From NCBI GenBank assembly GCA_027313705.1, contig DAHVDE010000118.1, positions 158,979 to 222,978 on the forward strand: DNA of 64,000 nt. The letters run 5' to 3'. The notes beneath the pieces are model-generated. The model was given only the letters and a program-made list of their open reading frames with translations. It was not told where the DNA came from and ran no database searches. Shown here piece by piece: positions 8,245-17,165 of this stretch (within the stretch, counting starts at the first letter, position 1; the number at the start of each line of letters is the position of its first letter). The stretch is from Actinomycetota bacterium (lineage in GTDB: Bacteria; Actinomycetota; Actinomycetes; Streptosporangiales; Streptosporangiaceae). Position numbers and translations under genes: made by a program.

Positions 8245-10200
8245 CTAACGCCTCGCCCAGGCGAGCACCAGGTTCTCTAGTACGGCCAGGGGCACGGCGC
8301 CACTGCCAAGGACCACGCCGTGGAATGCCCTGATGTCGAAGCGACTGCCTAGCTCGGCTTCCGCGCAGGCGCGCAGGCGCTGGAGTTCGCGGCGGCCGAT
8401 CATGTAGGCGAGCGCCTGCCCTGGCCAGGCTATGTAACGGTCAATCTCGTTGATCACGTTGGCGCGGGTGGTCGCCGTGTTGGCCCACATGAAATCGATG
8501 GCTTGGGAGCGTGACCAGCCCAGGTGATGCATGCCCGTGTCCACTACCAGGCGGCAGGCGCGCAGCGCGTCGAATGACAGCATGCCAAGGCGCATCAGGT
8601 CAGAGGTGTAAAGACCCATCTCGTCGGCCAGGCGCTCGCAATACAGGCCCCAGCCTTCTACATAGGCGCAGACCTCGGCGTCCAGGTACCTGCGGTAGGC
8701 GGGCAGGTCAGTCAGGGTCTGGTTGGACGCGATCTGCAAGTGATGGCCTGGCGTGCTCTCGTGGAAGGCGAGGGCCTCGTATTCGTAGCGGAACCTGGAG
8801 GCTGGGTCGGCGGTGAGTACGCAGTGCGCTCCGGGACGCAGGCCGGCCGCGGCGGGCGGACGGTAGTAGGCCAGCGGGGCGTTGCCCGCCTCGACCGGAT
8901 CGATCTCCTCGACCACGCAGGAAGGGATGTCGTAATGCGGGAACCAGTCGTCGCGCGCGGCCTCGGCGCGTCCGAGCGCGTCTGTGACGACCGCCACAAT
9001 CTGCCCGGAAGTACTGAATCGAAGCGTCAGGTCCTCGCGCAGCCGCTGCACGATCGCCTCGAAATCAGAGAGTCCGAGCGTGGACGCGCCGAGTTCTGAC
9101 CATTCAGTCCGCAACTCCGCCAGCAGGTCCAGGCCGATCTGGTGAATCTCGTCTGGTGACAGCCAGGTGGTGGTGTGCCGCCTGACCGCCGCCAGGTACC
9201 CGTCGCTGCCGCCAGGCACGAACCTGATGCCGACCTGCTCGTCTGATCTGGCCACCGGCAACTGGTCGGACTCCAGGTAGGCAAGCAGCCGGGCGGCGGC
9301 CGGGCGTACCACCTCAGTCACCAGACGGGCGGCCTCGGCGCGGAACGCGCTCTCGTCGTCGAGACCAGACACCGGCACGGTCACCATCGTGTCCGCGGTG
9401 ACGTCCCTGGCCAGGTGGCCGGCGATCTGGTCGATGGCCTGCCTGACACCCACCTCAGTGGAAATCCGGCCATCGGCTCTGGCCTGCGCGTAGCGCTGCG
9501 CTGCTTCGTCGAAGTAGCCGCCAAGGTGACCGAGCCTGCTCAGGTAGGCACGGGCGGACTCCTGACCGGTGATCAATGCGGCCGGCACCGACAGGTACGC
9601 CATGGCCTGCGGCGACACGTAGCCTCCAGCCGAGACATTGGCCTCCCACAGGCTGTGCTCGAGGTCGGAACGCGCGCCCGAGGCCAGTTGGGTGAGCACG
9701 GCATGGTCAACGCGCCCCGCCTCGTCGAGCAGTTCAGGGTCGATTTCGGCGACGCGCTGCTCGATCGCCGCGAGTTCCCGCATTGTGCGAGCTGACCCGG
9801 CTCTGCTTGGGTCAGGCACCAGGGCGTCGAACCCGGCCACGCCCTTCTGGGTCGCGCTGAACGGGTCGGCTACGTGCAGGACCTCAAAAAACTCCGTGTC
9901 GAGCCCGCTAAGTGCGGCGGCAGCCTCTTCCTGGGTCAATGCTGGCAAGACTTTCCCCTCTTCGGTCAGAAAGCACCGGCGGCCGGCTGCCTCCATAGGT
10001 GCCCCCTTCACCGGGTCGCCTGCGTCAGTCACCTTGAAGACGAGCTTACGGGAGAATCCGTTCGAGATAGTCCGCGATCTCGGGCTCACGGTGAGAACGT
10101 AGTAGCCATCACGGCCAGCCGAGAAGACCTGCTCCCAGGCCAGGTAGAAGTCCTTATTACCGAAGATGTCGCTGGCGACACCCACGGCGCGGACGTGCAT
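8245..10200 (-). CDS. DUF885-family protein (HExxPGHH metallopeptidase-like); start uncertain, Met at 9996 possible
   Basis: FHESTPGHHLQIA and AYVEGWGLYCERLADEMGLY are typical of DUF885. Confidence 0.85.
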   Translation of the reverse strand: MHVRAVGVASDIFGNKDFYLAWEQVFSAGRDGYYVLTVSPRSRTISNGFSRKLVFKVTDAGDPVKGAPMEAAGRRCFLTEEGKVLPALTQEEAAAALSGLDTEFFEVLHVADPFSATQKGVAGFDALVPDPSRAGSARTMRELAAIEQRVAEIDPELLDEAGRVDHAVLTQLASGARSDLEHSLWEANVSAGGYVSPQAMAYLSVPAALITGQESARAYLSRLGHLGGYFDEAAQRYAQARADGRISTEVGVRQAIDQIAGHLARDVTADTMVTVPVSGLDDESAFRAEAARLVTEVVRPAAARLLAYLESDQLPVARSDEQVGIRFVPGGSDGYLAAVRRHTTTWLSPDEIHQIGLDLLAELRTEWSELGASTLGLSDFEAIVQRLREDLTLRFSTSGQIVAVVTDALGRAEAARDDWFPHYDIPSCVVEEIDPVEAGNAPLAYYRPPAAAGLRPGAHCVLTADPASRFRYEYEALAFHESTPGHHLQIASNQTLTDLPAYRRYLDAEVCAYVEGWGLYCERLADEMGLYTSDLMRLGMLSFDALRACRLVVDTGMHHLGWSRSQAIDFMWANTATTRANVINEIDRYIAWPGQALAYMIGRRELQRLRACAEAELGSRFDIRAFHGVVLGSGAVPLAVLENLVLAWARR

Positions 10201-10231
10201 GGCGAAGTCGGCGCTTACGTACAGTGTTGGG

Positions 10232-11329
10232 GTGAGGATTCCGGGACCAAGTCACGACACACGGCCATGGGCGGTGATCGCGGCGCTCGGCGTTCTCATT
10301 TCGGGTGCCGCCTTGTCCGGGTGCACAGGAACAGCCCAGGCTCGCCCCGGCCGGCCAGCCGCCGCCCGCGTTCACCCCAGACCTTCGCGAGCAAGCGGCC
10401 TGGGCGCCCGGTCTCATCTCACCGGATCACGAACGGCGCGGGCGAGCCGGCCCTGGCTGCCGGCCCCGTCGGCGCTGGTGCCATTTACCTTCCTCGGGCC
10501 ATCGGGCCAGGGAACCTGGCATCGCGCCGGGCGCCGGGTGCGCGGCCGGGTCGTGGTGTACGAGACCAGGCTGGTTCCGCCAGGCGGCAGCAAGCCGGCC
10601 GGGATCGCGTGGATGGACGCGAAGCTGCTAGCTGCCAGGCTCTACTCGGGTTCGGTCAGCCCGGGCGGCGGACCTTACCGGTACACGGCGCCCATCGAGC
10701 CCGCCCAGGCGGCTACCGTCGTCGCGGCGTTCAACGGCGGCTTCAAGATGAGAGATGCCCGCGGCGGCTACTACACCGAACATCGCGTCATCAAACCGCT
10801 CAGGACCGGCGCCGCGTCCCTGGTGATCTACGCCAACGGCAGCGTCAACATCGGCGCCTGGGGCAGCGATGTCTCGATGACGCCTGCGGTCGTCGGCGTA
10901 CGCCAGAACCTGGTGCCACTGGTGGCCGGCGGGCAGCCGACTGCCGCAGCCAGGGGAAACTGGCATGCCTGGGGTGCGACCTGCGGAGCCCATTCGTGCG
11001 CAAACTCGGTGCCTGGCATCGAGCATCAGTGGCGCTCAGGGCTTGGCATCACAGCGGACGGCGCCCTGGTATACGTCACTGGCCCTGCTCTTGACCCGCT
11101 GCAGCTCGCCAGGCTCCTGGCCAGGGCTGGAGCGATCCGCGCCATGCAACTGGACATCAACCCTTACTGGCCCGTCTTCGTCACCTACGATCCCGCGACC
11201 TTCGCCGGCCTTGCCGCTCCGTCGAACGGGCGCCGGTTGCTGCCCGGCACGATTCAAGGTCCTGCGACGTTCTTCACGCCGTCCTGGGGTCGCGACTTCA
11301 TCACGATGTCGGCCCGCCGGGCGGGTTGA
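10232..11329 (+). CDS. Phosphodiester glycosidase (NAGPA-like) family lipoprotein
   Basis: GTG start, lipobox ALSGC, FNGGFKM, GITADGALVYVTG, LDINPYWPVFVTY. Confidence 0.8.
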   Translation: MRIPGPSHDTRPWAVIAALGVLISGAALSGCTGTAQARPGRPAAARVHPRPSRASGLGARSHLTGSRTARASRPWLPAPSALVPFTFLGPSGQGTWHRAGRRVRGRVVVYETRLVPPGGSKPAGIAWMDAKLLAARLYSGSVSPGGGPYRYTAPIEPAQAATVVAAFNGGFKMRDARGGYYTEHRVIKPLRTGAASLVIYANGSVNIGAWGSDVSMTPAVVGVRQNLVPLVAGGQPTAAARGNWHAWGATCGAHSCANSVPGIEHQWRSGLGITADGALVYVTGPALDPLQLARLLARAGAIRAMQLDINPYWPVFVTYDPATFAGLAAPSNGRRLLPGTIQGPATFFTPSWGRDFITMSARRAG

Positions 11330-11409
11330 CCTGGACGGAATAATTCCGTTTCGGCCGCTTGCCTTGGCTGCGAAGATGGCCCGATGGACGTTGCCGGCAG
11401 CAGAACCTG

Positions 11410-12696
11410 ATGAGCAGGCTGGGCGAATCGCTGGCACCTGCCCGTCTCGGCCGCGGCTTCCGCTGGCTGCTTGCCTCCTCCTGGATTACCTACCTGGGCG
11501 ACGGCATCACGCTGGCCGCAGGACCTTTGCTGGTCGCATCGCAGACTCAGAACCCACTCGCCGTGGCGATGGCGGCGCTGCTGCAGCGGCTGCCATGGCT
11601 CTTGTTCGGGCTGTACGCCGGGGTCCTCGCTGACCGGGTGAGCAGGCGTGCCATCGTCATCGGCACGGGGCTGGTGCGGGTGGGCGTCCTGGCCCTGCTG
11701 ATCGCATCGATCCTCACCCACCGGGTCGACGTCGCGGTGGTGCTTGCGGCGCTCTTCTTGTTCGGGGTCAACGAGACCTTCGCCGAGACGGCGACCGCCA
11801 CCTTGCTGCCCATGCTGGTGGACAAAAGCGACCTCGGTACCGCGAACTCGCGCACGCTGGCCGGCATGATCATGGGCAGCCAGATGGCGGGCCCGCCGAT
11901 CGGAGCGGCGCTGTTCGCCGCGGGGATGGCACTGCCGTTCGTCAGTGAAATGGTATGCGTACTCGCCGGGGTGCTGCTGCTCGCCAAGGTAGGACTGCCA
12001 GCCAGGACCAGGCGGGAGCAGTCGAGCCGGGTGCGGGAGGAGATCCGCGAGGGCTGGCACTGGCTCTGGGGTCACAGCGCCGTCCGGACCCTGGCCATCA
12101 CCATCTTCACCTTCAACATCACCTTCGGTGCAGCCTGGTCCGTCCTCGTCCTGTATGCGCGGGAGCGACTCGGCACTGGTGCGGTCGGCTTCGGGCTGAT
12201 CACGACCGCCATGGCCATCGGCGGCCTAGCGGGCACGGTGTCCTATGGCTGGCTCGAACGGCATGTGCCGCTTGGCGTGATCATGCGGGGCGGGCTCATC
12301 ATCGAGACCTTGACCCATCTCGCGCTGGCGCTGACCCGCTGGATGTGGCTAGCCTTGATCATCTTCACCATCTTCGGCGCGCACGCGCTCATCTGGGGCA
12401 CCACCTCGACCAGCGTGCGGCAACGGGCCGTGCCAGAGGAGTTCCAGGGCCGCGTCGCCAGCGTGTACCTCACCGGTGTGGTCGGCGGCATCGTGATCGG
12501 CTCGGCGGTGGGCGGAACGGTCGCATCCGTCTGGGGCATCACCGCGCCGTTCTGGTTCGGTTTCGCCGGCTCGGCGATCATCCTCGCCTTCATCTGGCGC
12601 TCACTGCTGCAGATAGCCCACGCCGACGAAGGCCACCGCGCCGACGCTCCCGCCGGCCAGGCCCCGGCCAGGCAGGCGGTCCAGGCCGACCGCTAA
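11410..12696 (+). CDS. MFS transporter
   Basis: Multiple hydrophobic helices; LYAGVLADRVSRRAIVIG motif A-like loop. Confidence 0.9.
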   Translation: MSRLGESLAPARLGRGFRWLLASSWITYLGDGITLAAGPLLVASQTQNPLAVAMAALLQRLPWLLFGLYAGVLADRVSRRAIVIGTGLVRVGVLALLIASILTHRVDVAVVLAALFLFGVNETFAETATATLLPMLVDKSDLGTANSRTLAGMIMGSQMAGPPIGAALFAAGMALPFVSEMVCVLAGVLLLAKVGLPARTRREQSSRVREEIREGWHWLWGHSAVRTLAITIFTFNITFGAAWSVLVLYARERLGTGAVGFGLITTAMAIGGLAGTVSYGWLERHVPLGVIMRGGLIIETLTHLALALTRWMWLALIIFTIFGAHALIWGTTSTSVRQRAVPEEFQGRVASVYLTGVVGGIVIGSAVGGTVASVWGITAPFWFGFAGSAIILAFIWRSLLQIAHADEGHRADAPAGQAPARQAVQADR

Positions 12697-12702
12697 CCGC
12701 CG

Positions 12703-12733
12703 CCGCACTGCCCGCGTCAGCCGGGCAGTGCGG
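12703..12733 (+). terminator. Intrinsic-type hairpin after MFS gene
   Basis: Perfect 12-bp inverted repeat CCGCACTGCCCG / CGGGCAGTGCGG, 7-nt loop. Confidence 0.6.
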
Positions 12734-12955
12734 CCGGGTACCCAGGGCAGCATCAAGTTCCGTCCGCGTCGTTCTCGCCAGTAACCCGGCTGTCTCAGCC
12801 TGGCTTGGATGCCACGACCAGGAACCGGTGCCCGATGGCAATAACGGGCCAGGCGCTAACATCTTCATGCAGCGCACGTATGCCGAGCGGCAGCAGGCGC
12901 CTTCCAGCCACCGGCACTGGCCCGACCTGGCAGTGCTCCTTCAAGCCGCCGTACC

Positions 12956-13483
12956 GTGGATGACGTGATCAGCGACGGTGACGCGCAGGCAAGTGCCACG
13001 CCCGAGTACCCGCCGCTGCCAGCGGTTCCGGCGTCCGCAGGCGCTCTCATCTTCGATCGATCGGGACGGCTTCTCATCCTGAAGCCGACGTATAAGTCCG
13101 GCTGGACGATCCCGGGCGGCGTCATGGAAGCAGACGGCGAGACACCCTGGCAGGCGTGCAGACGCGAAGTCCGCGAAGAGTGCGGGATCGAACTGCACCG
13201 GGGACGACTCGCGTGCGTGGACTTCCGTCGTCCCCGGCCAGCGAGCCCTGGCGGCATCCGGTTCCTGTTCGACTGCGGAACCCTCGACGACGGCAGCCTG
13301 GCCGCGATCACCTTGCAGGCCGAGGAGATTTCCGAGCACCGACTGGCGAAGCTGCCCGAGGCCCTCGCGCTGCTCCGCCGCCCGATACGACGGCGAGTCC
13401 GGGCGGCGACCGCAGGCCGGGCACTGATCTATCTCGAAGACGGGCATAAGGTCCCCGCCATCAGCAAACTACGCCGTAAGTAA
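12956..13483 (+). CDS. NUDIX hydrolase
   Basis: Nudix box GGVMEADGETPWQACRREVREECGIEL. Confidence 0.92.
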   Translation: MDDVISDGDAQASATPEYPPLPAVPASAGALIFDRSGRLLILKPTYKSGWTIPGGVMEADGETPWQACRREVREECGIELHRGRLACVDFRRPRPASPGGIRFLFDCGTLDDGSLAAITLQAEEISEHRLAKLPEALALLRRPIRRRVRAATAGRALIYLEDGHKVPAISKLRRK

Positions 13484-13789
13484 ACGCCGGGACATCTCAG
13501 ATCCGCCGGCAACCTACCGGGAGCCCCATCGCGACGGCTTGTTGGCTATTCCCTGAGGCTCAGAGGGAATGCTCCGGCCAGACGTCCACGTTACCCGCCA
13601 GGGCCTGGTCATCGCGGGCAAGGAATGGAAGGTTCGCGTCCTGGACGGGTGTTACGTTGACTCGGCCGTCTGTCCCGGCAACCTTCCCCGTACTGGTGTG
13701 GAACCATTATGCGGGTCGGGCGATGAAGGCCAGGAAGCATGAGCGAGCTGCGCGCCTGAGTCGCGGAGCTGGCGAGGAAGGGGCAAATC

Positions 13790-14572
13790 GTGAGCGAGAA
13801 CGCGGCCAGGCTCGCCGTTCTGATCGACGCTGACAACGCGCAGCCGGCGATCGTCGATGATCTGCTCGCCGAGGTGACCAGGTATGGCACCGCCCACGTC
13901 AAGCGCGCGTATGGCGACTGGACAGGCACGAGCCTTAAGGGGTGGAAGGACCGGCTGCTTGCCCAGTCCATCCAGCCGGTGCAGCAGTTCGCTTACACCA
14001 CGGGCAAGAACGCTACGGACTCGGCCATGGTGATCGACGCCATGGACTTGCTCTACTCGGGCCGGTTCGACGGGTTCTGCCTGGTCTCCAGCGACAGCGA
14101 CTTCACCAGGCTGGCCGCCAGGCTGCGCGAATCTGGCCTGACCGTGTACGGATTCGGCGAGCGGAAGACGCCCAAGGCGTTCGTGGCGGCCTGCGACAAG
14201 TTCATCTACATCGAGAACCTGCGCAGGGAAGCTGCCAGCGCCGGATCGGCAGGTGCCGCGCCTGTGGCAGCGCCGCGCCTGTCCGCCGCGCAGCTCAAGG
14301 GCGACACCGCGCTGGTGAACCAGCTGCGCGAAGCCGTGGAAGCGGCCACCGACGACGACGCATGGGCCGCACTCGGCTACGTCGGGACACTGATCACCAA
14401 GCAGCAGCCGGACTTCGACTCACGCAGCTACGGTTACGCCAAGCTCAGTGACCTGATGGCGGCGACCGCCTTGTTCGAGATTGAGCGCCGCAGCACAGGC
14501 GACGGCAGGCCCGGCGTCGTCTACGTGCGCGACAAGCGGCGACACCCGACGGCAAGGAAACCCGCATCTTGA
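13790..14572 (+). CDS. NYN-domain protein (LabA/DUF88-like) with C-terminal OST-HTH/LOTUS-like domain
   Basis: LAVLIDADNAQPAIV, GKNATDSAMVIDAMDLL, FCLVSSDSDFTRLAARLRESG; C-terminus LRE...GYVGTLITKQQPDFDSRSYGYAKLSDLM. Confidence 0.9.
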   Translation: MSENAARLAVLIDADNAQPAIVDDLLAEVTRYGTAHVKRAYGDWTGTSLKGWKDRLLAQSIQPVQQFAYTTGKNATDSAMVIDAMDLLYSGRFDGFCLVSSDSDFTRLAARLRESGLTVYGFGERKTPKAFVAACDKFIYIENLRREAASAGSAGAAPVAAPRLSAAQLKGDTALVNQLREAVEAATDDDAWAALGYVGTLITKQQPDFDSRSYGYAKLSDLMAATALFEIERRSTGDGRPGVVYVRDKRRHPTARKPAS

Positions 14573-14601
14573 CGCCAGCCAAAGCATGGGAAACTGTTTC
14601 A

Positions 14602-16449
14602 ATGCCTACCGATATCCCCCAGATCCTCGATATTCGCCTCTATCAGGCATTTGACCTGGACGCCGGGGGTCGGGTGCTGGCCGGCGACGACGACACCGGC
14701 TCCAGCCAGCTCATCGAGATCGGGCCGGACGGCACGAGCACGCCGCTGACCGCGCTGCCAGGAGCGTGCGCGGGCCGGTACGTACCTGGCGAGCGTTCCG
14801 TGATCGTCTCTCATGATGAAGGCGGAAACGAGCGGCAGCAGCTTTCTATCCTCAGGCTGCCGCTGCCCCATGGCAGGCCAGCAACCCTGGAAGACCTCGA
14901 GCCGCTCGTCCGCGACCCGCGTTACATTCACCGGCTCGCCGATGCGCGAGCAGACCAGATCTGCTATGTCACGAACCGGCGCAACGGCGTGGCCTTCGAC
15001 CCGGTCATACGCAGGCTCGACGACGGATCTGAGCGAGTGCTCGTGCTCGCGGACGCGATGTTCGACGAGGCAGCCATCTCCCCTGACGGCAGGTGGCTAG
15101 CCATGACCGTCGTATCAGCGGTCACTGCGGCTTCTGCCCATGTCGTCCTGGTCGACCTGACCGACCCGGCTGGCCAGGAGCGGATGGCGGAGGTCACTCC
15201 CGCCGATGCGGCGGCGCTCAATAGCGCGCTGGCCTGGGCACCCGACAGTTCCGCCTTGTATTTCAGCTCGAACCTGGAAAGAGAATTCACCGGCATAGCG
15301 CGGTACGAGCTCGCGGGCGCCACCTTGACCTGGCTGGTGACGGCCGACGATGCGGACCTGACTGGCTGGCTGTCACCCGATGGCAAGGTCATCCTGGTAG
15401 AGCGCAACCACTCCGGTGCCTCCCTGCTCGCACTGCATGATGCGCCGACCGGGGCGAGGCTGGCCGATCTGCCGATTCCGGCCGGCGGCAGCGTGACTGA
15501 CCACCGGCCGCCGCCGCGCTGGGCACCAGATTCGGCCACCGTGGTCATGACTTTCACCAGCTCCGAACTTCCCGGCGACGTGCTGCTCGCTGACCGGGCT
15601 AATCAAAGTGCCCGCCCGCTCACCGACTCCGCGCGGCGCCTGGGCGGCATCAGGCCGGCCGTACCAGAAATGCACCAGGTGCCCGCCCCGGACGGCAGTC
15701 ACGTGCCCTGCATGGTCTACCGAAGCGCCGGTGCCGACGGCCGGACCGACCCGCTCGCCGGATCGGCCGTCGTAGTCGTGCACGGCGGCCCTGAAGCGCA
15801 AGCCAAGCCGGGATTCAGCACCTACGTACAGGTGCTGGCCGCAGCCGGCCATGCTGTACTCGTGCCGAACGTGCGAGGCTCGACCGGATTTGGCAAGCGC
15901 TGGTATACCGCCGACGACGGGCACCGGCGGCTTGACTCGGTAGCCGACCTCGCCGCCCTGCACGCCTACCTGCCAGCACTCGGCCTCAACCAGGCCATGG
16001 CCGCATTGTGGGGCGGCTCTTACGGCGGCTACATGGTGCTCGCCGGACTCGCGTTCCAGCCCGAGCTATGGGCGGCAGGCGTCGACATCGTCGGCATTGC
16101 TTCTCTCGTCACCTTCCTGGAAAAAACCTCGGCTTATCGCCGCGCCTACCGGGAGCGCGAATATGGCACGCTCGCCCGCGATCGCGACTTCCTGCATTCG
16201 GTCTCTCCGCTGACCAGGGTCGAAGACATCCGCGCGCCGCTGTTCATCATCCATGGCGCCAACGACCCGCGCGTGCCGCTGAGCGAGGCTGAGCAGATCC
16301 ACGCCGCCATGACCAGTCGCGGCCGCGAATGCCACCTGCTCGTCTACGGTGACGAAGGCCACGGCCTCGCCAAACGCGCGAACCGAGCCGATGCCGTGCC
16401 GCAGGCCGTAGCCTTCCTCGCCAGGCACCTGGCCGTCCAGAAGGGCTGA
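14602..16449 (+). CDS. S9-family prolyl oligopeptidase-like peptidase
   Basis: GGSYGGYMVLAGLAF nucleophile elbow; VVHGGPEAQ; IHGANDPRVPLSEAEQ; YGDEGHGL. Confidence 0.92.
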   Translation: MPTDIPQILDIRLYQAFDLDAGGRVLAGDDDTGSSQLIEIGPDGTSTPLTALPGACAGRYVPGERSVIVSHDEGGNERQQLSILRLPLPHGRPATLEDLEPLVRDPRYIHRLADARADQICYVTNRRNGVAFDPVIRRLDDGSERVLVLADAMFDEAAISPDGRWLAMTVVSAVTAASAHVVLVDLTDPAGQERMAEVTPADAAALNSALAWAPDSSALYFSSNLEREFTGIARYELAGATLTWLVTADDADLTGWLSPDGKVILVERNHSGASLLALHDAPTGARLADLPIPAGGSVTDHRPPPRWAPDSATVVMTFTSSELPGDVLLADRANQSARPLTDSARRLGGIRPAVPEMHQVPAPDGSHVPCMVYRSAGADGRTDPLAGSAVVVVHGGPEAQAKPGFSTYVQVLAAAGHAVLVPNVRGSTGFGKRWYTADDGHRRLDSVADLAALHAYLPALGLNQAMAALWGGSYGGYMVLAGLAFQPELWAAGVDIVGIASLVTFLEKTSAYRRAYREREYGTLARDRDFLHSVSPLTRVEDIRAPLFIIHGANDPRVPLSEAEQIHAAMTSRGRECHLLVYGDEGHGLAKRANRADAVPQAVAFLARHLAVQKG

Positions 16450-16659
16450 CAGAGCTGACCGGCCCGCCGCTCACCAGCGATTCACCCGGATCACACCTGG
16501 CGGTTCCAATCGGTCATAGCGCCGCGGTTGCTTCTAGCATTTCTGCGTGAACCCGCAGGCGCGATGGGGCGGGCAAGCTCCTGATCAGGCCAGCAGCGTG
16601 CGGGCCAGGCCGGTGCCGACAGCTCAGGGGACAGGTCAAACGAATCCCGGTCCTCACGG

Positions 16660-17055
16660 TGAATCCGGCGTGGCGGGCCATTTCCTTGCCGGTAAAGCGA
16701 CTCGCAGATAGTCTCAGGGCCGCATCTCGGCGTCGTCGGGATAATCCATTTCAATCTTCTTCCTGATCTGCTCAGGCGACCATTTATCCTTCAGCCCTTC
16801 GTTGACCGCGTCGTGCAGCCGCCGGCAGGTTCCCGGGTTACGCGGCTTCGGCCTTGCCCGCAATGTCACCACGCGGTCCTGCGCCGCCGCGGCAGGGCAG
16901 CTGTCTCGCCCGCCACTATCTTTTATCTCCCGAGGAACACGGAAATGAGGCCGACGGATCTTGGCGCCTATCTCTCATGCCGAAAGACGCTGCGCCAGGC
17001 CATTGATGAATTCCTCGCCTTGTTTGTTGTGGCGCTAGAATATCAGATCGATGTC
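16660..17055 (-). mobile_element. IS30-family transposase remnant (N-terminal part), with in-frame stop and frameshift
   Basis: Reverse-strand reading: GEEFINGLAQRLSA*EIGAKIRRPHFRVPREIKDSGGRDSCPAAAAQDRVVTLRARPKPRNPGTCRRLHDAVNEGLKDKWSPEQIRKKIEMDYPDDAEMRP[fs]ETICESLYRQGNG. Matches the IS30 pattern (REI..NGGRD.YRA..AQ.RA..RARPKP, WSPEQIS, FPDDPEM, HETIYxSLY). Confidence 0.8.
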
Positions 17056-17093
17056 GCTATCATTTTTTGAGACCGCCCCGGGAATTTGCCGCC

Positions 17094-17122
17094 TTGACAT
17101 GTGGGAATATTGTCCGTAACAT
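17094..17122 (+). promoter_or_regulatory. Near-consensus sigma70/HrdB-type promoter
   Basis: TTGACA (17094-17099), 17-nt spacer, TAACAT (17117-17122); 43 nt before the 17166 ATG. Confidence 0.65.
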
Positions 17123-17165
17123 CAGAAACTGGGTGATTCGGCCGCATCGGATTGCTTGCTCATAG

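Noticed and set aside
9874-11094. 406-aa forward ORF
   Set aside because: Overlaps the DUF885 and phosphodiester glycosidase genes in the wrong frame; Arg-rich translation with no motifs.
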